64,000 bases of DNA from Roseateles_B sp041913905 (GTDB lineage Bacteria > Pseudomonadota > Gammaproteobacteria > Burkholderiales > Burkholderiaceae_C), in NCBI GenBank assembly GCA_041913905.1, contig JAYSEK010000018.1, positions 1 through 64,000 on the forward strand, written 5' to 3'. Positions 29,095-36,370 of the stretch are shown piece after piece. Position 1 is the stretch's first letter, and every line of letters starts with the position of its first letter. Under the pieces are notes generated by a model, which was not told the origin of the DNA, made no database searches, and saw only the letters and a program-made list of their open reading frames with translations. The translations under genes were made by a program, and so were the position numbers.

Positions 29095-29991
29095 TCAGAT
29101 AACGGCTTGATCGTCGACCGGGCAGTCGCGGGTGTCGACCTGCGGTACAAGAAAACCTTGCAGCCATTGCACGCTGAAGGTCAGTGCGGCGGCGCGGTGC
29201 TCGGGGTCGGAAAAGGTGTGGTCGGCGCCGTCCAGCCACTGCAGGCTGAAGCCGGGACGGCGGCTCAGTGCGGCCCAGACGGGCTCGCGCAAGGTTTCGA
29301 AGAACTCCTGGGCCGTCAGGTCGGCGCCTGACAGCAGGCAGGAGACGCGGCCTTCAAAGCGGGCCAGGCCTTCGCGCATGCCGCCGCGGAAATCGGCTGC
29401 AGCTTCGCCTGCGGTCATGGTCCGGCCAAGGGCACCCAGGGCCGCGCGCACACTGCTCCAGCGCACCTGCCCGCTGAGCAGGCGGCGCCAGAAATCGGTG
29501 CTGGCCAGCCGGCCGGGATAGTAATGCCGGGTGCGCGCCTGGGCCAGGCTCTGGGCGTTGCGAACCCAGGGGTTGGCCAGCAGCATGCCTGCCACGCGAT
29601 CGTCGCCGCGACGGGCATGGAGCAGGGCGGCCGAAGCGCCGTCGCAAAGGCCCCAGAGCAGCACGCGCTCCATGCTTGGGCAGGCCTGCATGAGCGCGGC
29701 GATGGCGCCGTCGATTTCAGGGTCGAGGTGCTCGAAGCCTGCCGCCTCGCCGGGTGCATCGCCCATGCCACGGTGGTCAAAGCGCAGCACCGCGGCACCC
29801 TGGCCGGCCAACTGGCGCGCCAGGCTGACGAAGAAGCGGTGGGCGCCCACGCGGTACTGCGGCCCGCCCACCAGCACGATCACGCCCAGGCGTGGCGTGC
29901 CGCTCGAGGGCAGGCTCAGGATGCCGGGCAGGTGCAGGCCTTCGCAGGCCACAGGACAGATGCGTTCGATCAAGGCCGTCGTCCCGCTCAT
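29095..29991 (-). CDS. Exosortase-A-associated alpha/beta hydrolase 1
   Basis: A 298-residue alpha/beta hydrolase. Early motifs are VIVLVGGPQYRVGAHRFF and VLRFDHRGMGDAPGE. The nucleophile elbow reads WGLCDGAS, placing a Cys where most esterases have Ser; the likely acid/base pair is in LLSGADLT and GADHTFS near the C-terminus. This matches the hydrolase 1 family found beside exosortase A. The substrate is unknown; a thioesterase or acyl-transfer step with the nearby ACP is possible. Confidence 0.85.
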   Translation of the reverse strand: MSGTTALIERICPVACEGLHLPGILSLPSSGTPRLGVIVLVGGPQYRVGAHRFFVSLARQLAGQGAAVLRFDHRGMGDAPGEAAGFEHLDPEIDGAIAALMQACPSMERVLLWGLCDGASAALLHARRGDDRVAGMLLANPWVRNAQSLAQARTRHYYPGRLASTDFWRRLLSGQVRWSSVRAALGALGRTMTAGEAAADFRGGMREGLARFEGRVSCLLSGADLTAQEFFETLREPVWAALSRRPGFSLQWLDGADHTFSDPEHRAAALTFSVQWLQGFLVPQVDTRDCPVDDQAVI

Positions 29992-30037
29992 GACGCCAGC
30001 CTCCGCGCTGAGGGGGCCGGGATGCGTCGCCAGGCGC

Positions 30038-30883
30038 TCATGCGAAGGCCTCGTCCGCGCACAGGGCGCGCAGGCTGCCGTCGATCAGGCCGCGGCTGAG
30101 GGTCTGCTCGGGGCTGGCCCAGAACTGTGGCCCCTGCACACAGACGGTGCTGGGCTGGTAGCCCGCGGCGCGCCAGGTTTCGATGTGCTGGCGGCTGGTG
30201 GGGCCCAGGGTCTGCGTGGCTGCGCTGGCCATCTCGCACCAGACCAGGCGCCCGCCGGCAACGCCGCCGGGCGGCTTCAACTCGGCAGCCGCCAGTGGCA
30301 GCGCCAGCTCCGGGTGGACGGTGTAGCCGGCGGCATGCAGGGCCTGGCCGGCCTGCAAGGCGTGGCGCATGGCGGTGGTGTCGGCGTAGTCGCGGGTGCT
30401 GCTGGCCATGTCGGCGGCCAGGCGCAGGCGAAGAAATTGCTGCAGCACCTGCTCGCCCTTGGCCTGGGGCTGCCACATCAGCCAATGGCAGGCCAGCTGC
30501 TGCCGGCGCGCGAACTCGCAGGCCAGCAGGGCGCCGCTGCGAAGGCTCCACAACCACAAAGGGCTGTCCGCCTCGCCTTCCTGGCGCAGACGCTGCAGGG
30601 CCAGGTCCAGATCCTCCAGCCAGGTCTGCCAAAGGGCGTCGCCATGCTCGCCGGCGCTGTCGCCGCAACCGTACAGGTCGGGCCACAGCACGGTGAAGCC
30701 GGCCCGGCGCATTGCATCGGCCCCCAGGGCCAGCATGCGGCGGCTGCGGTTGAGCTCTTCCAGCCAGGGGGGGGCCAGCAAGACCAGGCCGCGGTGGCGC
30801 TGTTCGGGGGCTGGTTTGTAGAGGGTCAGGTAGCGCAGGCTGCCGTCACGGCTTTCCAGAAAGAAGGCTGTGGCGGCGTCCAT
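30038..30883 (-). CDS. Exosortase-A-associated alpha/beta hydrolase 2
   Basis: A 281-residue alpha/beta-hydrolase-fold protein. Motifs are GLVLLAPPWLEELNRSRRM, VLWPDLYGCGDSAGE and LWLWSLRSGALLA at the nucleophile elbow. The elbow has Arg where a Ser or Cys nucleophile is expected, so it may not be a conventional esterase. The overall pattern matches the hydrolase 2 family of exosortase-A loci. It starts 21 bases after the ACP gene and precedes hydrolase 1 by 46 bases. Confidence 0.82.
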   Translation of the reverse strand: MDAATAFFLESRDGSLRYLTLYKPAPEQRHRGLVLLAPPWLEELNRSRRMLALGADAMRRAGFTVLWPDLYGCGDSAGEHGDALWQTWLEDLDLALQRLRQEGEADSPLWLWSLRSGALLACEFARRQQLACHWLMWQPQAKGEQVLQQFLRLRLAADMASSTRDYADTTAMRHALQAGQALHAAGYTVHPELALPLAAAELKPPGGVAGGRLVWCEMASAATQTLGPTSRQHIETWRAAGYQPSTVCVQGPQFWASPEQTLSRGLIDGSLRALCADEAFA

Positions 30884-30904
30884 GGGGTTCCGGTGCGGGC
30901 GGCC

Positions 30905-31156
30905 TCAGGCCGCCAGCTTGGCGTCAACGAAGCGGGTCAGGGCACCCACAGTCGCAAAGGTTTGGCCGTCGATTTCGTCGTCGCCGATGGTGATGCCCAG
31001 CTGCTCTTCGAGCGCCGTGATCAGACTGACCACGGCCATGGAGTCCAGCTCCGGCAGGGCGCCCAGCAGCGGCGTCTGCGCATCGAACTGCGCGGCGCGG
31101 CCCTGGAGGCCGAGCGTTTCGTCGAGAAGGCGGAGCACTTGCGAAGCAGAGGACAT
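30905..31156 (-). CDS. Acyl carrier protein of the exosortase-type locus
   Basis: An 83-residue ACP. The phosphopantetheine site is the Ser in ELDSMAVV (about residue 39), and the helical pattern LITALEEQLGITIGDDEI follows. It is separate from the housekeeping fatty-acid ACP. It is the first gene of the seven-gene minus-strand unit and diverges from the acyl-CoA ligase, which probably loads it or acts on the same substrate pool. Confidence 0.88.
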   Translation of the reverse strand: MSSASQVLRLLDETLGLQGRAAQFDAQTPLLGALPELDSMAVVSLITALEEQLGITIGDDEIDGQTFATVGALTRFVDAKLAA

Positions 31157-31355
31157 GGGGCGTTCGAGAAAAAGACAGGCGGCCCGCGGGCGTCGGGCGC
31201 CAGGGGAAAGCGGCCGAATCTTAACTGGGGGCGGCGGTCGGTTCCCGGGCCGAGGGCCCCCTCATCCCGAGGGAGGGGCCGCGGGCCTGCGTCCGTCCCA
31301 GGGCCTTGGTCAGATTGGCGGACGCCAGGGTCAAGTCAGGGACAATGGCCGGACC

Positions 31356-32999
31356 ATGCAAGAGACTGCCGCACCAGCCCCTGGCCTTCCTGAGCTTCCC
31401 ATGCCCCGCCTGCTCGCGGACCTGGTCCACCTCCAGGCGCGCCTGCGGCCTGCGTCGCCGGCGCTGGGATGGGAGGGCGGTGAACTGGACTACGCCGGCC
31501 TGTCGCGCGGCTTGCAGCAAATGGGTGCCTGGCTCTCCGCCCAGGGGCTGTCCCGCGGCCAGCGGGTGGCGGTCTACCTGGACAAGCGCCAGGAGTTCGT
31601 CATCGCCTGCTTTGGCGCCGGGGCGGTGGGTGCCGTGTTCGTGCCGGTCAACCCTGTGCTGAAGGCCGAACAGGTCGCGCACATCCTGCAGGACTGCGAG
31701 GTGACGCTGCTCGTCACGGCCGGCGCGCGCCTGCAGTCCCTGCTGGAGGTTCTGCCGGACTGCCCGGCCTTGCGGCATGTGCTGCTTGTTGATGCCGGCC
31801 CCTCGGCGCCGGCCCTGCCCGCCGGACTGCAGTGCCATGACTGGGCCGAAGTGATGGCCGCGCCGACGGTCGCCATGCGGCCGCCGGTGCTGGACAGCGA
31901 CATGGCGGCCATCCTCTACACCTCGGGCAGCACGGGCAAGCCCAAGGGCGTGGTGCTGTCGCACCGCAACCTGGTGCTAGGCGCGCAAAGCGTTGCGCAG
32001 TATCTGGGCAATCACGCGGGCGACGTGCTGCTGGCGGCCTTGCCCTTGTCCTTCGATGCGGGATTCAGCCAGCTCAGCACGGCCTTTCTGGTCGGCGCCA
32101 AGGTCGTGCTGCTCAACTACCTGCTGCCGCGCGACGTGCTGAAGGCGCTGGATCGCGAAGGCATCACCGGGCTGACCGCGGTGCCGCCGCTGTACATCCA
32201 ACTGACCCAGCTGCCCTGGCCCGAGGGGGCGGGCCGCAGCCTGCGCTACTTCGCCAATACCGGCGGGCGCATGCCTCGTGAAACCCTGGACCGCCTGCGC
32301 GAGCGCCTGCCCCAGGCCTCGCCCTACCTGATGTACGGCCTCACCGAGGCCTTCCGCTCGACCTACCTGCCGCCGTCCGAGGTGGACCGCCGGCCGGATT
32401 CCATCGGCCGGGCCATCCCCAATGCCGAGATCCTGGTGCTGCGCGAGGACGGCAGCCCCTGCGAGGTGGACGAACCCGGCGAGCTGGTGCATCGCGGCCC
32501 CTTGGTGGGCCTGGGCTACTGGAACGATGCCGAGAAGACCGCCGAGCGCTACAAGCCCCTGCCGGCCGGCGTGGGCGGGCGCGAGGCCGGCCTGCAGCTG
32601 CCGGAGTACGCGGTGTTCTCGGGTGACACCGTGCGGCGCGACGCCGAGGGCTTTCTCTACTTCATCGGCCGGCGCGACGAGATGATCAAGACCTCCGGCT
32701 ACCGCGTCAGTCCGGTGGAGGTGGAGGAGTTGCTGTACCGCTCAGGCTTGGTGGGCGAGTGCGCGGCCTACGGCTTGCCGCATGAGCAGCTGGGGCAGAG
32801 CATCGAGGTGGTGTTCTGTCCGGCCGAGGGTCAGGCCGTGGCGGATCCGGCCGCCTTGCTGGCCTTTTGCCGAAAGCACATGCCGGCCTACATGGTGCCG
32901 GCGAGCCTGCGGCCGGTGCCGGGTCCGCTGCCGCGCAGTCCCAATGGCAAGATCGACCGCAAGCGCCTGCAGCAGCAGGCGCTCTCGGCCGGCTCGTGA
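31356..32999 (+). CDS. Exosortase-A-associated acyl-CoA ligase (AMP-forming)
   Basis: About 547 residues of the ANL superfamily. The ATP-binding motif is ILYTSGSTGKPKGVVLSH; later motifs are MYGLTEAFRSTYLPP and, in the C-terminal lid, FIGRRDEMIKTSGYRVSPVEV with the adenylation Lys in SPNGKIDRKRL. It would adenylate an acyl or amino acid and pass it to CoA or the adjacent ACP. The start at 31356 gives a normal N-terminus; an ATG 45 bases later is possible. The decarboxylase starts 33 bases downstream. Confidence 0.88.
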   Translation: MQETAAPAPGLPELPMPRLLADLVHLQARLRPASPALGWEGGELDYAGLSRGLQQMGAWLSAQGLSRGQRVAVYLDKRQEFVIACFGAGAVGAVFVPVNPVLKAEQVAHILQDCEVTLLVTAGARLQSLLEVLPDCPALRHVLLVDAGPSAPALPAGLQCHDWAEVMAAPTVAMRPPVLDSDMAAILYTSGSTGKPKGVVLSHRNLVLGAQSVAQYLGNHAGDVLLAALPLSFDAGFSQLSTAFLVGAKVVLLNYLLPRDVLKALDREGITGLTAVPPLYIQLTQLPWPEGAGRSLRYFANTGGRMPRETLDRLRERLPQASPYLMYGLTEAFRSTYLPPSEVDRRPDSIGRAIPNAEILVLREDGSPCEVDEPGELVHRGPLVGLGYWNDAEKTAERYKPLPAGVGGREAGLQLPEYAVFSGDTVRRDAEGFLYFIGRRDEMIKTSGYRVSPVEVEELLYRSGLVGECAAYGLPHEQLGQSIEVVFCPAEGQAVADPAALLAFCRKHMPAYMVPASLRPVPGPLPRSPNGKIDRKRLQQQALSAGS

Positions 33000-33032
33000 T
33001 CGGCCTCGTCACTTCATCCGCTGCCTGCATCC

Positions 33033-34304
33033 ATGGATTCCAGCCCTGACACGCCCATTCCCGCCAGCGCCGCGCGCGCCATGCCCGTGCACGCGCCCAT
33101 GCGCCAGTTCCCGGTCCGCGGGAACGAATTGCTCGTCGGGGGGCGGTCCTTGAGCCAGCTGGCCGCCGAGCTGGGTCAGACGCCTTTCTATGTCTATGAC
33201 CGCGCGCTGCTGCAGCGCCGGGCGGCCGAACTGCGGGCCGCCTTGCCTGCCGGCATCCAGCTCCATTACGCGATGAAGGCCAATCCGCTGCCGGCGGTCG
33301 TGGCCTGCATGGTGGGCCTCGTCGACGGCATCGATGTGGCGTCGGCGGGTGAGATGCGGGTGGCGTTGGCGCAGGGCGCGGACCCGCGGCACATGAGCTT
33401 TGCCGGCCCCGGCAAGCGGGTGGACGAGCTGCACGCTTCGGTGGAGGCGGGCGTGCTGGTCAATGTGGAGTCATTCCGCGAGCTGCCCCTTCTGGCGCAG
33501 GCCTCGCAAGCGCTGGGGCGTGCGGCGCGCGTGGCGGTGCGCGTCAATCCGGACTTCGAGCTGAAGGGCTCGGGCATGCGCATGGGCGGTGGGCCCAAGC
33601 AGTTCGGCGTCGATGCCGAGCAGGTGCCGCGCCTGCTGGCCGAGATCGGCCAGCTGGGGTTGCAGTTCGAGGGCTTTCATCTCTTCGCGGGTTCGCAGAA
33701 CCTGCGCGCCGAGGCGATCTGCGAGGCCCAGCGCCTGAGTTATGCGCTGGCCCTGCGGTTGGCGGACGATGCGCCTGCGCCCGTGCAGCACCTGAATCTC
33801 GGCGGCGGCTTCGGCATTCCCTACTTCCCGGGCGAGCAGCCGCTGGACCTGGCGCCCGTGGCGGCCAATCTGGCCGAGTTGCAGGGCAGAGCAGGGCGCG
33901 AGATGCCTCAGGCACACCTGGTGCTGGAGCTGGGCCGCTACCTGGTGGGCGAGGCGGGGCTTTACGTGGCGCGGGTGCTGGACCGCAAGGTCTCGCGGGG
34001 TCAGGTCTTTCTCGTGACCGATGGCGGGCTGCATCACCACCTCGCGGCCTCGGGCAACTTCGGGCAGGTGATCCGCAAGAATTACCCGGTGGCGATCGGC
34101 AATCGCATGGATGCACCGGCCACCGAGTCCGTCCATGTGGTGGGGCCGCTGTGCACGCCGCTGGACCTGCTGGCCGATCGCATGATGCTGCCCGTCGCGC
34201 AGGAAGGGGACTTGGTCGTGGTCTACCAGTCGGGGGCGTATGGCGCCAGTGCCAGCCCGCAGGGCTTCCTCGGGCATCCGGGGTGCCTGGAGCTGTTGGT
34301 CTGA
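33033..34304 (+). CDS. Exosortase-A-associated PLP-dependent decarboxylase
   Basis: A 423-residue fold-III (alanine racemase type) PLP enzyme related to diaminopimelate and ornithine decarboxylases. The PLP lysine is in HYAMKANP (about residue 83). Other motifs are DVASAGEMRVA, GGGFGIPYFPGE (phosphate loop), ELGRYLVGEAG and the C-terminal VVGPLCTPLDLL and YQSGAYGAS. The Cys in GPLCTPLD matches the dimer-interface active site of LysA-like enzymes. It probably makes an amine or D-amino compound for the locus product; the substrate is unknown. Confidence 0.88.
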   Translation: MDSSPDTPIPASAARAMPVHAPMRQFPVRGNELLVGGRSLSQLAAELGQTPFYVYDRALLQRRAAELRAALPAGIQLHYAMKANPLPAVVACMVGLVDGIDVASAGEMRVALAQGADPRHMSFAGPGKRVDELHASVEAGVLVNVESFRELPLLAQASQALGRAARVAVRVNPDFELKGSGMRMGGGPKQFGVDAEQVPRLLAEIGQLGLQFEGFHLFAGSQNLRAEAICEAQRLSYALALRLADDAPAPVQHLNLGGGFGIPYFPGEQPLDLAPVAANLAELQGRAGREMPQAHLVLELGRYLVGEAGLYVARVLDRKVSRGQVFLVTDGGLHHHLAASGNFGQVIRKNYPVAIGNRMDAPATESVHVVGPLCTPLDLLADRMMLPVAQEGDLVVVYQSGAYGASASPQGFLGHPGCLELLV

Positions 34305-34455
34305 GGCGGCCAGCCGCGCAGTGACCGAGAGCGGCCGAGGGCGCGTCGTGCAGCGCCCTTGGGCGGTGCGGTGCGGGGCGGGGCGGCATAGGGCCGTGGC
34401 AGGCGCTTGGGACAGGAGCCTGCGGCAAGGCTCCGCAGAGCAAGCCAGCAGGCGT

Positions 34456-34500
34456 CAAAGAAAACACTGCCAAAGAAGACGCCACCAAAGAAAACGGGCC
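34456..34500. repeat. Three 15-bp tandem repeats
   Basis: The unit CAAAGAAAACACTGC is repeated three times head-to-tail with changes mostly in the last five bases. The last unit runs into the terminator stem. On the minus strand these are T-rich tracts just past the tRNA-Ser terminator. Confidence 0.7.
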
Positions 34501-34524
34501 CCGACTCGCGTCTGGGGCCCGTTT
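34492..34524 (-). terminator. Terminator downstream of tRNA-Ser
   Basis: AAACGGGCCCC and GGGGCCCGTTT form an 11-bp stem around an 11-base loop. On the minus strand the stem is followed by GTTTTCTTT, so it ends tRNA-Ser transcription. It may also act on the plus strand for the decarboxylase gene. Confidence 0.85.
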
Positions 34525-34535
34525 CACGGTGTTGG

Positions 34536-34626
34536 TGGCGGAGAGAGCGGGATTCGAACCCGCGGTGGGCTGTTAACCCACACACGCTTTCCAGGCGTGC
34601 GACTTAAACCACTCATCCATCTCTCC
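34536..34626 (-). tRNA. tRNA-Ser (anticodon GGA)
   Basis: The minus strand folds as a class II tRNA. The acceptor stem GGAGAGA pairs with TCTCTCC, followed by discriminator G and an encoded CCA. The anticodon loop is CTGGAAA, with GGA at 34590-34592. A long variable arm follows, and the T-arm is GGTTCGAATCC. The anticodon reads UCC and UCU codons. Confidence 0.96.
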
Positions 34627-34636
34627 GAAGCCCGCC

Positions 34637-34642
34637 ATCATA
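34637..34642 (-). promoter_or_regulatory. Likely -10 element of tRNA-Ser
   Basis: TATGAT on the minus strand lies 10 bases before the tRNA 5' end. The -35 region is AT-rich but has no clear match to TTGACA. Confidence 0.45.
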
Positions 34643-34822
34643 GCGCAGTTTTTTGGAGCGCCAGGAAAGTTCAGCAAATTTTTGAACAATTTCTTCGCCG
34701 TCCTCTGTGCCGTCTTCTTTGCCGTCCTTCGTGGGTGCCCTCGAAAGCCTCAGTGACGCCCTGCGGATGAGGGCGCCGGACCTCCGGTGCTCGCGGTTGG
34801 CAGGACGCCGCGAGGCGCCCGA

Positions 34823-35734
34823 TCAGTGCTTGGCACCCTTGATCAATCCCATGGCCGTTCCGATGAGGCCGGAGACCTCGCTCATGTTGTTGGGCACGAT
34901 CATGGTGTTGTTCTTCTGGGCCAGCTGGGCATAGGCCTCGACGGCCTTCTCGGCGACCTTCAGCTGCACGGCTTGCTCGCCGCCCGGAGATTGGATGGCG
35001 GCGGCGATCTGGCGGATGGCTTCGGCGCTGGCGCTGGCCACGGCCAGGATGGCGGCGGCCTCGCCCTGGGCCTTGTTGATGTCTGCCTGTTTCTCGCCCT
35101 CGGAGCGGGCAATGGCGGCCTCGCGTTCGCCGGTGGCGATGTTGATCTGCTCCTGGCGGCGGCCCTCGGAGGCGGCGATCAGGGCGCGCTTGTCACGCTC
35201 GGCGGTGATCTGCGCCTGCATGGCGCGCAGGATCTCGGCCGGCGGCGTCAGGTCCTTGATCTCATAGCGCAGCACCTTGACGCCCCAGTTCAGCGCGGCC
35301 TCGTCCAGGGCCTGCACCACGGCGCTGTTGATGACCTCGCGCTCCTCGAAGGTCTTGTCCAGCTCCATGCGGCCGATCACCGAGCGCAGCGTGGTCTGGG
35401 CCAGTTGGGTGATGGCGACGATGTAGTTGCTGGAGCCGTAGCTCGCACGCATGGGGTCGGTGACCTGGAAGTACAGGATGCCGTCCACCGTCAGCTGGGT
35501 GTTGTCCTTGGTGATGCAGATCTGGCTGGGCACGTCCAGCGGGATCTCCTTCAGCGAATGCCGGTAGGCCAGGCGGTCCACGAAAGGCACCAGGAAATTC
35601 AGGCCCGGCGTGAGCGTGGCGTGGAACTTGCCCAGGCGCTCGACCACCCAGGCGTTCTGCTGCGGCACGACCTTGACCGACTGGATGACGAAGATGGCGG
35701 CGGCGATCAGGATCACCAGTGCAATGATTTCCAT
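34823..35734 (-). CDS. SPFH-domain membrane protein (paraslipin/QmcA-like)
   Basis: A 303-residue stomatin-family protein. One N-terminal helix (IIALVILIAAAIFVIQSV) is followed by the SPFH/Band 7 domain (VVPQQNAWVVERLGKFH, LKEIPLDVPSQICITKDN) and a coiled coil rich in Glu, Ala and Arg (about 180-255). Such proteins oligomerise at the inner membrane with an NfeD partner, encoded here 36 bases upstream. AGGAGG precedes the ATG. Confidence 0.93.
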   Translation of the reverse strand: MEIIALVILIAAAIFVIQSVKVVPQQNAWVVERLGKFHATLTPGLNFLVPFVDRLAYRHSLKEIPLDVPSQICITKDNTQLTVDGILYFQVTDPMRASYGSSNYIVAITQLAQTTLRSVIGRMELDKTFEEREVINSAVVQALDEAALNWGVKVLRYEIKDLTPPAEILRAMQAQITAERDKRALIAASEGRRQEQINIATGEREAAIARSEGEKQADINKAQGEAAAILAVASASAEAIRQIAAAIQSPGGEQAVQLKVAEKAVEAYAQLAQKNNTMIVPNNMSEVSGLIGTAMGLIKGAKH

Positions 35735-35770
35735 GAATCCTCCTTTGTGATGGATGCGGCGTGCCGCTTG

Positions 35771-36208
35771 TCAGGCGTCCAGCAGCAGGATGCTGCCGTC
35801 CACGCCGCGGATGGTATGGGGGCCGGGCTGTGGTGTGCCGCTGCCGGCGTAGCGGGCCTGCCAGCTGGCGCCGCGATAGCGCACGGTGGCATGGCCGTTG
35901 TCCTGCCAGGCCTCGACCTGCACCTGCTGGCCGATGTCCAGCAGCACATCGGGGTTGTGGCCCGCCGGGGCCAGGGCCTCATGGCTGCGCCGTGCCAGTT
36001 GCCGACGATGCCACAGTGTGACGGCCAGCCCGCCGACGGCGGCGGCCGTCAGCATCTGCCCCACGCTGGCCAGGCCGGCGTGCGCGGCGAGGGCTGCGCT
36101 GACCGTGCCCAGGGCCAGCATCAGCAGATAAAAGGTGCCCGTGTACAGCTCGGCGGCAATCAGGACGCCGGTGGCTATCCACCACCAGGTCGACGCTTGG
36201 AATCCCAT
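35771..36208 (-). CDS. NfeD family membrane protein
   Basis: A 145-residue protein with three or four N-terminal helices (about 8-65) and a C-terminal OB-fold domain (about 85-145; IGQQVQVEAWQDNGHATVRYRG). NfeD proteins pair with SPFH proteins, and the SPFH gene follows directly in the same orientation. AGGAGG precedes the ATG. The gene diverges from the amino-acid decarboxylase. Confidence 0.9.
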   Translation of the reverse strand: MGFQASTWWWIATGVLIAAELYTGTFYLLMLALGTVSAALAAHAGLASVGQMLTAAAVGGLAVTLWHRRQLARRSHEALAPAGHNPDVLLDIGQQVQVEAWQDNGHATVRYRGASWQARYAGSGTPQPGPHTIRGVDGSILLLDA

Positions 36209-36300
36209 CTCGCCTCCTTCATTTCATGATGTGAACTGAGTGTATCGCCCGGCTTTTGGCGGCTTGCCGTTCTGTTTGTGCGACAAAGCGAAATTGGTCC

Positions 36301-36328
36301 TTGCGCTGCTGCGCACTAGCCCTACACT
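36301..36328 (+). promoter_or_regulatory. Predicted promoter of the basic amino acid decarboxylase
   Basis: TTGCGC, a 16-base spacer and TACACT resemble a sigma-70 promoter, about 42 bases before the ATG. The ribosome binding site GGAGG is at 36359-36363. Confidence 0.45.
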
Positions 36329-36370
36329 TCGCGCCTTTGATTTTTCGACCGAGTTCTCGGAGGCCCTTCA

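Noticed and set aside
23788..34304. A complete exosortase/PEP-CTERM sorting locus
   Set aside because: No exosortase-like membrane protein and no PEP-CTERM C-terminus was found in any protein of the window; only accessory families are present.
34536..34626. Integrated element at the tRNA-Ser gene
   Set aside because: No integrase, no partial tRNA copy and no foreign-looking genes lie on either side.
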